Positions 19,082 through 30,237 of a stretch of DNA of 61,964 bases are shown piece by piece. Position 1 is the first letter of the stretch, and each line of letters begins with the position of its first letter. Both the position numbers and the translations under genes were made by a program. The stretch covers positions 1 to 61,964 of the forward strand of contig CALQLA020000032.1 in NCBI GenBank assembly GCA_943331295.2. Reading direction: 5' to 3'. The notes beneath the pieces were generated by a model. It saw only the letters and a list, made by a program, of their open reading frames with translations, was not told the DNA's origin and ran no database searches. Origin of the DNA: Bordetella parapertussis (GTDB lineage: Bacteria; Pseudomonadota; Gammaproteobacteria; Burkholderiales; Casimicrobiaceae).

Positions 19082-20215
19082 CTACGTTGCCTGGACCGGC
19101 GCCGCCTGGCGCGCTGCCCATGCGGCGTTCGCGGGGAAGCGCTCGGCCAGCATGCTGCGCAGATCCATGCACCCATCGCCCGTCAGCGCGCTCAAGCGAA
19201 CGCGGGCGATTATACCAGAGTCGTCGCGATCAACCCCCGCGTCCAGCCCCGCGGCGTCGATCTTGTTGTGCACCCGGACCTGGGGCACGCGGTCGGCGCC
19301 GATCTCGGCCAGCACCGCGTCGACGGCGGCGATCTGCTCATCGCGGAACGGGTGGCTCGCGTCGACGACGTGCAGCAGCAGGTCGGCCTCGGCGGCCTCG
19401 GCGAGCGTAGCGCGGAACGCGGCGACGAGGTCGTGCGGCAGGTCGCGGATGAAGCCGACGGTGTCGGACAGGACGATCGGATCGGCGCCCGGCACGTGGA
19501 TCTTGCGCAGCGTGGTGTCGAGGGTGGCAAACAGCTGGTCCGCGGTGTAGGCCTTGGCGCCGGTGAGCCGGTTGAACAGCGTCGACTTGCCGGCGTTGGT
19601 GTAGCCGACGAGCGCGACGGTGCGCACCGAAGCCCGGCGCCGGGTGCGTCCCTGCGTCGCGCGCTGCGCGGCGACGCGCGCAAGCCGCTCGTTGAGCGTC
19701 CGCACGCGGTCGCCGAGCAGGCGGCGGTCGGTCTCGAGCTGGGTCTCGCCGGGGCCGCGGAGACCGATGCCGCCCTTCTGTCGCTCGAGGTGGGTCCAGC
19801 CGCCGACCAGCCGGGTGAGCTGGTGCTTGATCTGCGCGAGCTCGACCTGCAGCTTGCCTTCCGCACTGCGGGCACGGAGCGCGAAGATGTCGAGGATGAG
19901 GCTCGTGCGGTCGACGACACGGCACTCGAGCAGCTTCTCGAGGTTGCGCTGCTGCGCGCCGGTCAGCGCGTGGTTGAAGATGACGAGGTCCGCCTCGGTC
20001 TCGACGCGCCGCGCGCCGATCTCCTCGACCTTGCCCTTGCCGGCGAAGAGGGCGGCGTCGGGCCGTTGCCTGCGGCCACCGACGGTGCCGACCACGATGG
20101 CGCCCGCGGACGCGGCGAGGGCGTCGATCTCGGCCAGCCGCTCGGCGGGATCGCCGTCGCTGAAGTCGAGCGCGACGAGCAGCGCGCGGTCGCCGCCGGT
20201 GGGGCGTTCAAACAT
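19082..20215 (-). CDS. hflX: Ribosome-associated GTPase HflX
   Basis: A GTPase that binds the 50S subunit and rescues or splits stalled ribosomes. The 377 residues have the N-terminal HflX domain (FAGKGKVEEIG, LIFDIFALRARSAEGKLQVE-like region, GGIGLRGPGETQLE) and a G domain with G1 GYTNAGKSTLF (about 204-214), G3 DTVGFIRDLP and G4 NKID. It lies between hfq and hflK, the standard order. Confidence 0.96.
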   Translation of the reverse strand: MFERPTGGDRALLVALDFSDGDPAERLAEIDALAASAGAIVVGTVGGRRQRPDAALFAGKGKVEEIGARRVETEADLVIFNHALTGAQQRNLEKLLECRVVDRTSLILDIFALRARSAEGKLQVELAQIKHQLTRLVGGWTHLERQKGGIGLRGPGETQLETDRRLLGDRVRTLNERLARVAAQRATQGRTRRRASVRTVALVGYTNAGKSTLFNRLTGAKAYTADQLFATLDTTLRKIHVPGADPIVLSDTVGFIRDLPHDLVAAFRATLAEAAEADLLLHVVDASHPFRDEQIAAVDAVLAEIGADRVPQVRVHNKIDAAGLDAGVDRDDSGIIARVRLSALTGDGCMDLRSMLAERFPANAAWAARQAAPVQAT

Positions 20216-20313
20216 GCGGGGGAAGGCTCGCGAAAGTCTGCACGAAGCCCGCGCCGGTCCCGGGAGACCGGCGGTCGGGTGTTGCCGGAGCGCGGCGAAC
20301 GAGCGCGATAGGG

Positions 20314-20562
20314 TCAGGCGTCCGAATCGTCGGCGGGCATGTGGTGAGGCATGGCCACGGCACGCGCCGGCACGACGGTCGAGATCGCGTGCTTGTACAC
20401 CATCTGGGTGACGGTGTTCTTCAGCAGAACGACGTACTGGTCGAATGACTCGATCTGGCCCTGCAGCTTGATGCCGTTGACAAGGTAGATCGAGACCTGA
20501 ACGTGCTCCTTGCGCAGCGTGTTCAGGAACGGGTCTTGTAGCATTTGCCCTTTGTTGCTCAT
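20314..20562 (-). CDS. hfq: RNA chaperone Hfq
   Basis: An Sm-like hexameric RNA chaperone that pairs small RNAs with mRNAs. The 82 residues carry the Sm1 and Sm2 motifs, from [20 protein letters not shown] through [20 protein letters not shown] and [11 protein letters not shown]. The C-terminal tail is short, about 12 residues and acidic, as usual in betaproteobacteria. A GGAG ribosome-binding site lies ahead of the ATG. It follows der and precedes hflX. Confidence 0.98.
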   Translation of the reverse strand: MSNKGQMLQDPFLNTLRKEHVQVSIYLVNGIKLQGQIESFDQYVVLLKNTVTQMVYKHAISTVVPARAVAMPHHMPADDSDA

Positions 20563-20665
20563 CGTGTGCTCCGCTTCGTGGTTGGCGGCACCTGCGCGGT
20601 CAGGACGAAACTGGATCGGCCCCGCTGCCGCCCCGGCATGCCAGCCTTGCTTTCAGCCGGACCAG

Positions 20666-22063
20666 TTATCGGCCCGGACGGCGCGAAGGAGAATTCGCGT
20701 AAGGATTGGATCCGGTCTTGAATTGTATCCTAAGCGGGGTGCCGCGCAGTTTGAACGCTTCGGTGAAGAAATGTTCCAGGTACCGGCGGTAGTTGTCCGG
20801 GATGTGCGACAGCGCCGAGCCGTGGATGATGATGAGCGGCGGGTTCTGGCCGCCCTGGTGGGCGTAGCGCAGCTTCGGGCGCCCCATGCCGGCGCGGGGC
20901 GGCTGCTGGCGCAGCACCGCCTCCTGGAGCATCCGCGTGAGCTTGGGCGTCGGCAGCCGCGCCATGGCCGCGGCGTAGGCGGCGTCGACCGATTGCATGA
21001 GGTCGCTGACGCCTTTCCCGTCGCGCGCGGAGATGTAGTGGTGATGGGCGAACGACAGGAACGCGAGCTTGCGCCCGAATTCGCGCTTGATCTCGTCGCG
21101 GCGGTCGGACGGCAGGCCGTCCCACTTGTTGACGCCGACGACCAGCGCGCGCCCGGCGTCGACGATGTAGCCCGCGAGGTGCGCGTCCTGCTCCGTCACC
21201 TCGTGCTGGGCATCGAGCAGCAGGACCACGACGTTGGCGTCCTCGATCGCCTGCAGCGTCTTGATGACGGAGAACTTCTCGATCACCTCGCTCACCTTGC
21301 CCCGCCGGCGGACGCCCGCGGTGTCGATGAGGGTGTACTTGCGGCCACCGCGCTCGAAGTCGAGGTAGATCGAGTCGCGCGTGGTTCCGGGCTGGTCGAA
21401 CGCGATCACGCGCTCCTCGCCCAGCAGCGTGTTGACGAGCGTCGACTTGCCGACGTTGGGCCGGCCGACGATGGCCACCTTGACCGGCGCGTTGGCGTCG
21501 GCGCGGTCGTCGCTCAGCACCGGAGCGTCGGGGTCGGGCATGTCTGCCGCGACGGGCGTCGTGCCGTCGTCCGGCACGCAGGCAAGAGCCACCTCGACGA
21601 GCGACGGCACGTTGTCGCCGTGCGCGGAGGAGATCGGGTGCGGCTCGCCGATGCCGAGCTCGTAGAACTCGCCGGCCGCGCGCTCCGGGGTGAGCCCCTC
21701 GGCCTTGTTCACCGCCAGCACCACCGGCCGGCCGGAGCGGCGCAGCAGGTCCGCGATCGACTTGTCCTGCGGCGTGAGGCCGGCGCGGCCGTCGACGAGG
21801 AACACGACGACGTCGGCCTCGGCGATCGCCTGCTTCGTCTGCTTCGCCATCTCGTGCATGATCCCGTCCTTCGCGACGGGCTCGAAGCCGCCGGTGTCGA
21901 CGACGAGGAAGGGGCGCTCGCCCATCCGGCCGCGGCCGTAGTGGCGGTCGCGGGTCAGCCCGGGCATGTCGGCGACGAGTGCCGCGCGGGTGCGGGTGAG
22001 GCGATTGAACAGCGTGGACTTGCCGACGTTCGGGCGCCCGACAATGACGAGTGTGGGCAGCAT
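20666..22063 (-). CDS. der: Ribosome-assembly GTPase Der (EngA)
   Basis: A double GTPase essential for 50S subunit assembly. The 465 residues hold two G domains, each with its P-loop ([14 protein letters not shown] near residue 8 and [14 protein letters not shown] near 203), and a C-terminal KH-like domain containing [12 protein letters not shown] and [13 protein letters not shown] segments. The basic end reads SPSRRPGR. It lies between bamB and hfq. Confidence 0.97.
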   Translation of the reverse strand: MLPTLVIVGRPNVGKSTLFNRLTRTRAALVADMPGLTRDRHYGRGRMGERPFLVVDTGGFEPVAKDGIMHEMAKQTKQAIAEADVVVFLVDGRAGLTPQDKSIADLLRRSGRPVVLAVNKAEGLTPERAAGEFYELGIGEPHPISSAHGDNVPSLVEVALACVPDDGTTPVAADMPDPDAPVLSDDRADANAPVKVAIVGRPNVGKSTLVNTLLGEERVIAFDQPGTTRDSIYLDFERGGRKYTLIDTAGVRRRGKVSEVIEKFSVIKTLQAIEDANVVVLLLDAQHEVTEQDAHLAGYIVDAGRALVVGVNKWDGLPSDRRDEIKREFGRKLAFLSFAHHHYISARDGKGVSDLMQSVDAAYAAAMARLPTPKLTRMLQEAVLRQQPPRAGMGRPKLRYAHQGGQNPPLIIIHGSALSHIPDNYRRYLEHFFTEAFKLRGTPLRIQFKTGSNPYANSPSRRPGR

Positions 22064-22124
22064 GGGGGAGGGGCTTCGCGGTGAATCGGCGGGCGCGAGG
22101 GTGCGGTGCGCCCGCCGGAGCGTG

Positions 22125-23321
22125 TTACGGGGTGCCCACGGCGTAGAGCATGCCGTTGGCGCTTTGCCAGACCGCGTTGCCGCCGGAACGGGCCGGCTGC
22201 GACGTGGCGGGGCTGCCGTCGGTCGCCAGGCGGCCGACGAAGCTGCCGTCGTTGCGGTCGATCAGGTGGACCCAGCCCTCGATGTCGACCACGGCGATGT
22301 AGCTGCCGGCGAGCTGCGGACCGCTGGGCGTTCGTCCCGCGAGCTTGTCCTGCTTCCAGGCGGAGCCGCCGGTGGACTTGTCGAGCGCGTGGACGGCGCC
22401 CTTGTCGTCGGTGACGTACAGGTAGCGCTCGTCGGCAACCATGCCGCCCAGGCTGGACACGTCGCGCGACCAGACGAGGGTCCCGCGCAGCAGGTCGAAG
22501 CAGGCGACGCGGCCCTGGAACGCGGCGGCGCAGGCCTGCCGCTCCTCGACGACGGGCAGGCTCGTGATGTCCGTGATCCGCTCGAGCTCCGTCGCGCCGC
22601 GCGGGGTGGCGACGTTGCCCTCCCACGCGACGTTGCCGGTCATGATGTCGAACGCCAGCAGCTTGCCGCCGGCGGTGCCGGTGAACACGCCGCCGCGGCT
22701 CACGACGCTGCCCGCGCTGTTGCGGACGATCAGCGTCGGATTGGCGCGCTGGTACACCCACCGGGTCTTGCCGTCGGCGGCCGACAGCGCGAACAGGCGG
22801 CCGTCGCCGGACCAGACCATCACCGTGCCTTCGGCGACCGTCGGCGGGCTGACCACGTCGCTCGACACCTTCACCTGCCACATCAGCTTGCCGTCCGGGT
22901 CGTACGCGTACACGTCGCCCTTGGGCGAGCCGACGGCGAGCAGCGTCGTGTCGGCGCCGATGCCGGCGGCGAGGGTTGTCGGGGCGGTGTTCCGCCAGGC
23001 CGCCTGGCCGGTGGCCGCATTCACGCGGACGAACGTGCCGTCGGCGGCGGAAGCGAACACGCCGATCGGCGTGACCATCGGCGCAAAGCCGGGGGCTGCC
23101 CTGCCCACGCCGACCTGCCACGCGACCCGGGGCGTGACGCTGGGCTTTATCTCCGGCAGCGGCGGGATCTTCTTGCCGCCCCACAACCAGCCGAACGACG
23201 GCGCGGGAATCGACGGGATCCACGTCGACAGCGTGGAGCAGCCGGCCAGGCCGAGCGCGGCCGCCAGCGCAAGCGCGGCGCGCGCGTGGCCGATGCGGGC
23301 GCTGCCGGCGCGCGCGTTCAT
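22125..23321 (-). CDS. bamB: Outer-membrane assembly lipoprotein BamB
   Basis: A lipoprotein of the BAM complex that inserts beta-barrel proteins in the outer membrane. The 398 residues begin with a lipoprotein signal ([12 protein letters not shown], lipidated C28) and continue with an eight-bladed PQQ-like propeller, seen as repeats of the kind [20 protein letters not shown] and [16 protein letters not shown]. Its start overlaps the yfgM stop (ATGA), so the two are translationally coupled. Confidence 0.95.
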   Translation of the reverse strand: MNARAGSARIGHARAALALAAALGLAGCSTLSTWIPSIPAPSFGWLWGGKKIPPLPEIKPSVTPRVAWQVGVGRAAPGFAPMVTPIGVFASAADGTFVRVNAATGQAAWRNTAPTTLAAGIGADTTLLAVGSPKGDVYAYDPDGKLMWQVKVSSDVVSPPTVAEGTVMVWSGDGRLFALSAADGKTRWVYQRANPTLIVRNSAGSVVSRGGVFTGTAGGKLLAFDIMTGNVAWEGNVATPRGATELERITDITSLPVVEERQACAAAFQGRVACFDLLRGTLVWSRDVSSLGGMVADERYLYVTDDKGAVHALDKSTGGSAWKQDKLAGRTPSGPQLAGSYIAVVDIEGWVHLIDRNDGSFVGRLATDGSPATSQPARSGGNAVWQSANGMLYAVGTP

Positions 23322-24028
23322 TTGGACGGCGCCGCCGGTGCCGGCGCGGCAGGCGCGGCAGGCGCTGCGGCGGCCGGCGGCGCCGACGGCGTCAGCGGGC
23401 CGCCCAGCGCATCGAGCTTCACCTGGACGTAGTTGTGGTACGCCGACTTCGCATCGAGCTTGGTGATGGCGGTCTGGTACGCGGTGCGCGCCTCGGCGAG
23501 CTTGCCGGTCGCGGTCAGGATGTCGCCGCGCAGGTCGGCGTAGAGACCGGCGAAGGCTTCGTCGTGCTTGGCGTCGAGCGTGCGCAGGGCGTCCTCGGGC
23601 TTGTTGTCGTCGAACTGCACCTCAGCCAGCCGGTACCGGGCGATCTGGCGCAGGCTGTCCTCGCCGGACTTCTCGATGACCCACTGCAGGCGCGTCGCGG
23701 CGCCGGCGGCATCGCCGTTGTCGTGGAGCATCCGGGCGACGACGAGGCCGGCGCGCGGCGCGTAACCCGTGCCCGAGTACTTCTCGGCGAGCTGGGTCAT
23801 GGCATCCTTGGCCTTGGGCAGGTCGTTGGCGCGCGCTGCCGCGCTGACGGCCGCGTAGAGCACCGACGCTTGCTCGGCCTGGCTGTGCTGCCACCAGCGC
23901 CAGCCCTGCACGCCGACGATGCCGACGCAGGTGACCAGCACGATGCCGGTGACGACGTTCCTCCACTGCGCCCACCACGTCTTCAGGTCCTCGAGCTGGT
24001 CCTGTTCTTCGAGATCGTAGACAGCCAT
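23318..24028 (-). CDS. yfgM: YfgM-family TPR membrane protein (SecYEG ancillary)
   Basis: A single-pass inner-membrane protein with a periplasmic TPR domain. In E. coli YfgM binds SecYEG and PpiD and passes secreted proteins to periplasmic chaperones. The 236 residues show an N-terminal cytoplasmic part (MAVYDLEEQDQLEDLKTWW), a membrane segment at about 27-45, TPR-like helices and a Pro/Ala-rich tail. It stands between hisS and bamB, the conserved position of this family. Confidence 0.92.
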   Translation of the reverse strand: MAVYDLEEQDQLEDLKTWWAQWRNVVTGIVLVTCVGIVGVQGWRWWQHSQAEQASVLYAAVSAAARANDLPKAKDAMTQLAEKYSGTGYAPRAGLVVARMLHDNGDAAGAATRLQWVIEKSGEDSLRQIARYRLAEVQFDDNKPEDALRTLDAKHDEAFAGLYADLRGDILTATGKLAEARTAYQTAITKLDAKSAYHNYVQVKLDALGGPLTPSAPPAAAAPAAPAAPAPAAPSK

Positions 24029-24086
24029 GTGTTTCCCTTCTTCGGTTTGCCGTGCGCCGTTCGCGGCGCGCGTGGTAGGTGGGGTG

Positions 24087-25412
24087 TCAGGCCGGCGTGC
24101 CGCCGGAACGGATCGGGGCGAGGCGCGCCGCCAGCTCGGCGAGCGGCACCGTGTACTGCGGGCCGGTCGCGCGGAGCGGCTTGACGCTCACGGTGCCGGC
24201 CGCGGCCTCGTCGTCGCCGATCAGCAGCGCGACGTCGGCGCCCGAGGCGTCGGCCTTCTTCATTTGCGACTTGAAGCTGCCGCCGCCGGCGTTGAGCACC
24301 ACCGCGTGGCCGGCGTCGCGCAGCGCTTCCGCGGCGCGCCAGGCGTGCGGTGCCGAGGCCGAGCCGGCGTGGACGACGTACGCGAGCGGCGCGGTGCCGG
24401 CCTTCACGCCGGCCTCCTGCAGCAGCAGGACCATCCGCTCGATGCCGAGCCCGAAGCCGCACGCGGGCGTCGGCTTGCCGCCCAGCTGCTCGAACAGGCC
24501 GTCGTAGCGGCCGCCGCCGGCGACGGTCCCCTGCGCGCCCAGGCGGTCGGTGACGAACTCGAACACCGTGCGGTTGTAGTAGTCGAGCCCGCGGACCAGC
24601 CGCGGGTCGATGCGATAGGCGATGCCCTGGTCGGCGAGGAGCTGCTGCAGGCCGTCGAAGTGCGCGCGCGACTCGCTGCCGAGGCGGTCGAGCAGGCGCG
24701 GCGCCGAGGCGAGCATTTCCTGCATCGCGGGGTTCTTGCTGTCGAGGATGCGCAGCGGATTGCTGTGCAGCCGGCGCTTCGCGTCCTCGTCGAGCAGCGC
24801 CGCATTGCGCTCGAAATGCTCGACCAGAAGGGCGCGGTGCGCGCGCCGCTCGGGCGCGTCGCCGATCGAATTGATGGAAAGCGTGATGCCGTCGGCGATG
24901 CCGAGCGAGCGCCAAAGCCGCGACAGCATCACCATCTGCTCGGCGTCGACGTCCGGCCCGGGGAAGCCCAGCGCCTCGACGTCGAACTGGTGGAACTCGC
25001 GGTAGCGGCCCTTCTGCGGGCGCTCGTGGCGGAACATCGCGCCGATCATCCACACCCGCTGCGGGCGCTCGTAGGTCAGGTTGTGCTCGATCGCCAGGCG
25101 GACGATGCCGGCGGTGCCTTCGGGACGCAGCGTCAGCGAATCGCCGTTCAGCCGGTCGCTGAAGGTGTACATCTCCTTCTCGACGACGTCGGTGACCTCG
25201 CCGATCGCGCGCACGAACAGCGGCGTGCTCTCCACCAGCGGCGCGCGGATGTTGCGGTAGCCGTATTGCCGCGAGACGTCGGCCACGGCCGCCTCGAAGC
25301 GCTCCCACAGCTCGGCTTCGTCGGGCAGCACGTCGTTCATGCCCCGCACCGCCTGCAGCGTCTTCGGGCCGGCGGCCTTCGGCGCGGCGGACGCGATGGT
25401 TTCCGCCGTCAT
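24087..25412 (-). CDS. hisS: Histidyl-tRNA synthetase
   Basis: A class II aminoacyl-tRNA synthetase that charges tRNA-His. The 441 residues contain motif 1 around [19 protein letters not shown], motif 2 at [20 protein letters not shown], the histidine-binding [16 protein letters not shown] and motif 3 [13 protein letters not shown]. The start at 25412 overlaps the ispG stop (ATGA). The longer open frame to 25709 lies inside ispG. Confidence 0.97.
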   Translation of the reverse strand: MTAETIASAAPKAAGPKTLQAVRGMNDVLPDEAELWERFEAAVADVSRQYGYRNIRAPLVESTPLFVRAIGEVTDVVEKEMYTFSDRLNGDSLTLRPEGTAGIVRLAIEHNLTYERPQRVWMIGAMFRHERPQKGRYREFHQFDVEALGFPGPDVDAEQMVMLSRLWRSLGIADGITLSINSIGDAPERRAHRALLVEHFERNAALLDEDAKRRLHSNPLRILDSKNPAMQEMLASAPRLLDRLGSESRAHFDGLQQLLADQGIAYRIDPRLVRGLDYYNRTVFEFVTDRLGAQGTVAGGGRYDGLFEQLGGKPTPACGFGLGIERMVLLLQEAGVKAGTAPLAYVVHAGSASAPHAWRAAEALRDAGHAVVLNAGGGSFKSQMKKADASGADVALLIGDDEAAAGTVSVKPLRATGPQYTVPLAELAARLAPIRSGGTPA

Positions 25413-26695
25413 GCCAGCACCTTCACGGCGATGGTGCGCTTCGCCGGCGACAGGTGCGCCGCGCGCGCCTCGCCGCCGTAGGTCGCGCGCACGTAGTCGT
25501 TGACGATTGCCTGGAATTCCTCGGCGATGCGCTCGCCCTTCAGTGTCACGGTCTTCTCGCCGTCGACGTAGACCGGCGCCACCGGCGTTTCGCCGGTGCC
25601 GGGCAGCGAGATGCCGATGTTGGCGAGCTTGGACTCGCCGGGCCCGTTGACCACGCAGCCCATGACCGCGACGTGCATGTCGGCGACGCCGGGGTAGCTC
25701 GCCTGCCACACGGGCATCTGGGCGCGGAGGTAGGCCTGGATGCGCTCGGCCAGTTCCTGGAACACGGTGCTGGTGGTGCGGCCGCAGCCAGGGCAGGCGG
25801 TGACCATCGGCGCGAACGCGCGCAGGCCCATCGTCTGCAGCAGTTCCTGCGCGACCAGCACTTCCTTCGCGCGGTCGCCGTTGGGCTCGGGCGTCAGCGA
25901 GACGCGGATCGTGTCGCCGATGCCTTCCTGCAGCAGCACGGCCATGGCCGCCGACGACGCGACGATGCCCTTCGACCCCATGCCGGCCTCGGTGAGGCCC
26001 AAGTGCAGCGGGTAGTCGCAGCGCCGCGCGAGCTCACGGTACACCGCGATGAGGTCCTGCACCGCGGAGACCTTGCACGACAGGATGATGCGGTCGCCCG
26101 GCAGGCCGATCGCCTCGGCCCGCTGCGCGCTCTCCACGGCGGAGACGACCAGCGCCTCGCGCATCACGGCGTCGGCGGGCAGCGGCGCGGACAGGGCGGC
26201 GTTGGCGTCCATCATCCGCGCGAGCAGGTCGGCGTCGAGGCTGCCCCAGTTGACGCCGATGCGCACCGGCTTGCCGAACTCGACGGCTTTCTCGATCATC
26301 ACGGCGAACTGCGAGTCGCGCCGGCTGCCCTTGCCGACGTTGCCGGGATTGATCCGGTACTTGGCGAGGGCGCGCGCGCAGTCCGGGTAGTCGGACAGCA
26401 GCTTGTGGCCGTTGAAATGGAAGTCGCCGATCAGGGGCACGCCGCAGCCCGCGGCGTCGAGCGCCTCGCGGATCGCGGGCACGGCCGCGGCGGCCTCGGC
26501 GCTGTTGACGGTGACGCGGACGAGCTCCGATCCGGCGTCGGCGAGCAGGCGCACCTGGGCGACCGTCGCGGCGACGTCGGCGGTGTCGGTGTTGGTCATC
26601 GACTGCACGACGATCGGCGCGTCGCCGCCGATGCGCACGCCGGCGACGTCGACGCTCCGGGTCGCGCGGCGGTTGATGCTCTGGGCGTCGCTCAT
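25409..26695 (-). CDS. ispG: HMBPP synthase IspG (flavodoxin/ferredoxin-dependent)
   Basis: A [4Fe-4S] enzyme of the MEP isoprenoid pathway that converts MEcPP to HMBPP. The 428 residues have the N-terminal TIM-barrel ([20 protein letters not shown]) and the C-terminal cluster domain with CPGCGRT and the third-ligand region [12 protein letters not shown]. The protein depends on clusters from the isc operon in the same window. Confidence 0.97.
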   Translation of the reverse strand: MSDAQSINRRATRSVDVAGVRIGGDAPIVVQSMTNTDTADVAATVAQVRLLADAGSELVRVTVNSAEAAAAVPAIREALDAAGCGVPLIGDFHFNGHKLLSDYPDCARALAKYRINPGNVGKGSRRDSQFAVMIEKAVEFGKPVRIGVNWGSLDADLLARMMDANAALSAPLPADAVMREALVVSAVESAQRAEAIGLPGDRIILSCKVSAVQDLIAVYRELARRCDYPLHLGLTEAGMGSKGIVASSAAMAVLLQEGIGDTIRVSLTPEPNGDRAKEVLVAQELLQTMGLRAFAPMVTACPGCGRTTSTVFQELAERIQAYLRAQMPVWQASYPGVADMHVAVMGCVVNGPGESKLANIGISLPGTGETPVAPVYVDGEKTVTLKGERIAEEFQAIVNDYVRATYGGEARAAHLSPAKRTIAVKVLA

Positions 26696-26705
26696 CGCAG
26701 TCGTG

Positions 26706-27614
26706 TCAGGGAAGGACCACCCGCGCGACGCGCTGGCGCGTGTACGGAGCGAGGTCGACCGGCTTGCCGTGGTAGGTGACGCTGGCGGCGCTGGCGTTGC
26801 CCAGCACCACTTCGAACGGCGGCGTGCCCGCCACGGCGCGGGTCTGGCCGGCAGCCATCATCTGCGAGACGAGCAGCCGTCCGGTGCCGTCCTTCACATC
26901 GGTCCATGACGAATCGCGGAACGTCAGCACCAGCGGCGCATCGGTGCCGGTGGGTGGTTCGGCGACCGGCATGGTGCCCAGCACCGGCGCGCTCGGCGCC
27001 GCCGGCGCCGGAGCGGGCTCGGCGGTGCCGGCGCCACTCGCCGCGGGAGAGGACGCCATCGGATTGGGCAGCGGCGATTCGTTGCCGGGGGGCGTCGCCT
27101 CCCGGCGGGCGGCGGGGCGCTCGGTGTCGGCGGCCGCAGGGGCCGGGGCGCCGCTGTGGCGCCCGTCGACGTAGGTGCGGGAGACCTCGTAGATCGTGGC
27201 CGTCGCGATCGCGGCAACCAGCGTCAGCGGGATCGCCCACCGGGCCCAGCCGGGCCGGGCGCGTTCGTTCGTCGGCAGCTCGCCGATCGTGGGGGCCGTC
27301 GGCTGCAGCGCCGGCAGGTCCAGCGCGGGGGTGTCGCGGCCGTCGAGCGCCGCCAGCACGGCGGCGGCGTCGACGCGGACGAGCCGCGCGTAGTTGCGCA
27401 GGAAGCCGCGGACGAACGTGCGGCCCGGCAGCGCGGCGTAGTCGCCTTCCTCCAGGGCCAGGACCTGCCGTGGCGCCAGCTTGAGCTGCTGGGCGACGGC
27501 ATCCAGCGACAGCCCGGCCGCCTCCCGCGCCGCGCGCAGCATGGCGCCGGCTGGGGGGGGCACGCGGACGGCGGCGCCGTCGGCGGTCATCGATTGCGGG
27601 CTTTCTTCGGTCAT
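26706..27614 (-). CDS. rodZ: Cell-shape protein RodZ (HTH and DUF4115 domains)
   Basis: A bitopic membrane protein that links MreB to the cell-wall elongation machinery. The 302 residues have an N-terminal helix-turn-helix ([20 protein letters not shown] and [17 protein letters not shown]), a membrane segment ([17 protein letters not shown]), a long Pro/Ala-rich periplasmic linker and a C-terminal DUF4115 beta domain ([20 protein letters not shown]). The ATG at 27614 overlaps the pilF stop (ATGA); an ATG two codons earlier is possible. It lies between pilF and ispG, as in most proteobacteria. Confidence 0.94.
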   Translation of the reverse strand: MTEESPQSMTADGAAVRVPPPAGAMLRAAREAAGLSLDAVAQQLKLAPRQVLALEEGDYAALPGRTFVRGFLRNYARLVRVDAAAVLAALDGRDTPALDLPALQPTAPTIGELPTNERARPGWARWAIPLTLVAAIATATIYEVSRTYVDGRHSGAPAPAAADTERPAARREATPPGNESPLPNPMASSPAASGAGTAEPAPAPAAPSAPVLGTMPVAEPPTGTDAPLVLTFRDSSWTDVKDGTGRLLVSQMMAAGQTRAVAGTPPFEVVLGNASAASVTYHGKPVDLAPYTRQRVARVVLP

Positions 27615-28426
27615 TCGCAAATTCCGGCGGCGAGCGCCAGGGTCTCGGTGGATTCAGGGTAGCGGTTGCGGAGCTGCGCGACGTAGGAGGCCTCGGCCTG
27701 CCGGTCGCCCAGTTTCTTTTCGATGCACATGCCGAGGTAGAGGGCGTCCGGCGGCAGGTTCGTGGGCCGGATCTGCCGCATCCATCGCCGCGCCTCGTCG
27801 TAGCGGCCCGACTTGTAGGCGATCTGCGCGATGCCGAAGGCCGCGCCCTCGTAGCCCGGAGCGGCGGCGAGCGCGCGCTTGAAGTAGGCTTCCGCCTGCG
27901 CGGTGTCGCCGATCGACACGCTGCAGCGGCCGGCGTTGAGCAGGGGAATCTCTGGCGTCTTGTAGAGCGGATTGCGCGCCGCCTGCTCGAACTCGGGGAT
28001 CGACTCCTTCGCGCGGCCGTGCGTGCAGAGGTAGAAGCCCCAGTTCTGCCGGATTTCGGCATCCTGCGGCGCGAGCGTGAGCGCCCGCTGGAAGCTCTGC
28101 TCGGCCTTCGCGCTCTCGCCGAGCACGGCGTAGACAAGCCCGAACGTGTTGTAGGCCTTCGCGTTGTTCGGGTCGAGCTTGAGCGCGTTGTTGAGTTCCT
28201 CGATCGCGACGTCCATCTGGCCGCGTTCGTAATAGCCGGCGCCCAGCTCGGCGTGCAGCTCCGACCGGTTCTGCGGGCTCACTTCCTGCGCCTTGGCCGC
28301 GGGCTGCGGCTCAGGCTGCAGGGGCGTGCCGCCGTCCTTCGACGGCGACGCGCATGCGCCGAGGACGAGCAGCGCGGCGAGGGCGGCGCAGCGGACGGCG
28401 GCAGCGGGAAGGCGGCGGACCGGCAT
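27611..28426 (-). CDS. pilF: Type IV pilus assembly lipoprotein PilF/PilW
   Basis: An outer-membrane TPR lipoprotein that helps the PilQ secretin assemble. The 271 residues begin with a lipoprotein signal (ALAALLVLGAC, lipidated C25) and then about six TPR units, for example LGAGYYERGQMDVAIEELNN and GRYDEARRWMRQIRP. The start at 28426 overlaps the rlmN stop by one base. No other pilus gene is in the window. Confidence 0.92.
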   Translation of the reverse strand: MPVRRLPAAAVRCAALAALLVLGACASPSKDGGTPLQPEPQPAAKAQEVSPQNRSELHAELGAGYYERGQMDVAIEELNNALKLDPNNAKAYNTFGLVYAVLGESAKAEQSFQRALTLAPQDAEIRQNWGFYLCTHGRAKESIPEFEQAARNPLYKTPEIPLLNAGRCSVSIGDTAQAEAYFKRALAAAPGYEGAAFGIAQIAYKSGRYDEARRWMRQIRPTNLPPDALYLGMCIEKKLGDRQAEASYVAQLRNRYPESTETLALAAGICE

Positions 28427-29568
28427 CAGTGTGCTCCAAGGGCCGGGGCCGCGACGACCGGCGGCATCACGGTGCGGCGCCGGTTGCGGCGATCCTGCAC
28501 CTGTCCCGCGAGCTGGCCGCACGCGGCGTCGATGTCGTCGCCGCGCGTCTTGCGGATCGTCGTCACGTAGCCGGCATCCATCAGGATGCGCTGGAACGCG
28601 AGGATGCGGCTCCTCGGACTGGTGCGGAATTCGGAGCCCGGGAACGGGTTGAACGGGATCAGGTTGAGCTTGCAGGGCACGGCGGCGAGCAGCGTCGCAA
28701 GCTCGCGCGCCTGCTCCGGCGCGTCGTTGACGCCGTCCAGCATCACGTACTCGAACGTCACGAAGTCGCGGGGCGCGCGCTCGAGGTAGCGCAGGCACGC
28801 GGCGAGCAGTGCCGCGAGGGGGTACTTGCGGTTGATCGGCACCAGCCGCTCACGCAGCGCATCGTTCGGCGCGTGCAGGCTCACCGCCAGCGCGACCGGG
28901 CAGGCGTCGCGCAGCCGGTCGATCGCGGGCACGATGCCCGACGTCGACAGCGTGACCCTCCGGCGCGAGAGGCCGTAGGCGTTGTCGTCGAGGAACAGCG
29001 ACAGCGCGGCGACCACGTTGTCGAAGTTGGCGAGCGGCTCGCCCATGCCCATCATCACGACGTTGGTGATCGGCGCGCGGCCCTGCTCGACCCACGGCGC
29101 CGGCGCCGCGCCCGTGGCCGCGCTGTCGGCCAGCAGCGCGCGGTTGGCGTGCCACAGCTGGCCGACGATCTCGGCGACGGTCAGGTTGCGGTTGAAGCCC
29201 TGCTTGCCGGTCGAGCAGAACGCGCAGTCGAGCGCGCAACCCGCCTGCGACGACACGCACAGCGTGCCGCGGTCGTCCTCGGGGATGTAGACCGCCTCGA
29301 CGGCGTTGCCGGCGCCGACGTCCAGCAGCCACTTCCTCGTGCCGTCGCCCGCCGTGCTGTCGCGAACCACGTCCGGGCCGCGGATCGACGCGACCGCCGC
29401 CATCCGCTCGCGCAGCGGGCGCGAGATGTCGCTCATCGCCCCGATGTCGTCGCGCAGGCGCTGGTGCAGCCAGTGCGACGCCTGCCGGGCGCGAAACGGC
29501 TTCTCGCCGAGTCCGGCGAAGAAAGCGGTCAGGCCCGCGGTGTCGAGGTCGAGGAGGTTGATGGTCAT
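28426..29568 (-). CDS. rlmN: Dual-specificity rRNA/tRNA methyltransferase RlmN
   Basis: A radical-SAM enzyme that methylates C2 of A2503 in 23S rRNA and A37 of some tRNAs. The 380 residues contain the CxxxCxxC cluster motif in [20 protein letters not shown], followed by [14 protein letters not shown] and the C-terminal segment with the catalytic cysteine near the DIDAACGQL end. It precedes pilF and follows ndk, the usual order. Confidence 0.97.
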   Translation of the reverse strand: MTINLLDLDTAGLTAFFAGLGEKPFRARQASHWLHQRLRDDIGAMSDISRPLRERMAAVASIRGPDVVRDSTAGDGTRKWLLDVGAGNAVEAVYIPEDDRGTLCVSSQAGCALDCAFCSTGKQGFNRNLTVAEIVGQLWHANRALLADSAATGAAPAPWVEQGRAPITNVVMMGMGEPLANFDNVVAALSLFLDDNAYGLSRRRVTLSTSGIVPAIDRLRDACPVALAVSLHAPNDALRERLVPINRKYPLAALLAACLRYLERAPRDFVTFEYVMLDGVNDAPEQARELATLLAAVPCKLNLIPFNPFPGSEFRTSPRSRILAFQRILMDAGYVTTIRKTRGDDIDAACGQLAGQVQDRRNRRRTVMPPVVAAPALGAH

Positions 29569-29626
29569 TGCCTGCCAGTGCAGCGGAAGGGACGGATCAA
29601 CACGGAGTACCGCCGCCGGCGGAAGT

Positions 29627-29651
29627 TCCCGGGCGCAGCCGCAGCCCGGGA
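29627..29651 (-). promoter_or_regulatory. Hairpin between ndk and rlmN
   Basis: A perfect 8-bp inverted repeat TCCCGGGC / GCCCGGGA with a 9-nt loop stands in the 105-bp gap between ndk and rlmN. No U-run follows. It may be a partial terminator or RNA-stability element separating the ndk transcript from the downstream block. Confidence 0.4.
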
Positions 29652-29673
29652 CCTCGCATGCCGGATTCTCGCG

Positions 29674-30099
29674 CTACCGGTCGTAAACGGCCAGTGCCGG
29701 GAAGAAATACGCGATTTCGGCCTTGGCCGTGTCGGGGCCGTCCGAGCCGTGGACCGCGTTGGCGTCGATCGAGTCGGCGAAATCGGCGCGGATGGTGCCG
29801 GGCGCGGCCTTCTTCGGGTCGGTCGCGCCCATCAGGTCGCGATTCTTGGCGATGGCGCCTTCGCCCTCCAGCACCTGGATCATCACGGGCCCGGAGACCA
29901 TGAAGCCGACCAGGTCCTTGAAAAAGGGGCGGGCGCGATGGACGGCGTAGAAGCCTTCGGCTTCCGCCTGCGACAGGGCGCGCATCTGGGCCGCGACGAT
30001 GCGCAGTCCGGCCGCCTCGAAGCGCGAGTAGATCTGGCCGATGACGTTCTTCGCCACGGCGTCGGGTTTGATGATGGAAAGCGTGCGTTCGACAGCCAT
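29674..30099 (-). CDS. ndk: Nucleoside diphosphate kinase
   Basis: It transfers the gamma phosphate between nucleoside triphosphates and diphosphates through a phosphohistidine, balancing NTP and dNTP pools. The 141 residues are family length. The active-site H117 lies in NAVHGSDG, and the N-terminus [18 protein letters not shown] is canonical. It heads the long minus-strand block and has a TATAAT upstream. Confidence 0.98.
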   Translation of the reverse strand: MAVERTLSIIKPDAVAKNVIGQIYSRFEAAGLRIVAAQMRALSQAEAEGFYAVHRARPFFKDLVGFMVSGPVMIQVLEGEGAIAKNRDLMGATDPKKAAPGTIRADFADSIDANAVHGSDGPDTAKAEIAYFFPALAVYDR

Positions 30100-30137
30100 T
30101 CTCCAGCTCCGATGGTATAAAAGCGAGTAAATTCAAA

Positions 30138-30143
30138 ATTATA
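30138..30143 (-). promoter_or_regulatory. Probable -10 box of ndk promoter
   Basis: A perfect TATAAT on the minus strand lies 38 bp before the ndk ATG, in an unusually AT-rich patch (30110-30150). No good -35 hexamer is found 16-18 bp upstream, so only the -10 can be supported. This is the likely start of the ndk-rlmN-pilF and downstream transcript. Confidence 0.5.
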
Positions 30144-30187
30144 ACACGGTGGCATCGACCGGGCCCGCCAGTCGCCGCCCGGAAACG

Positions 30188-30211
30188 GGACGGGCGCCGC
30201 AGCGCCCGTCC
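30188..30211 (-). terminator. Probable terminator of the TRAP operon
   Basis: A perfect 10-bp stem GGACGGGCGC / GCGCCCGTCC with a 4-nt loop follows the dctM stop by 26 bp on the minus strand. The bases after it read CGTTTCC, so the U-tract is weak. It separates the TRAP operon from ndk. Confidence 0.6.
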
Positions 30212-30237
30212 TTCGATGCCTGCGACGCCGCCGCGGC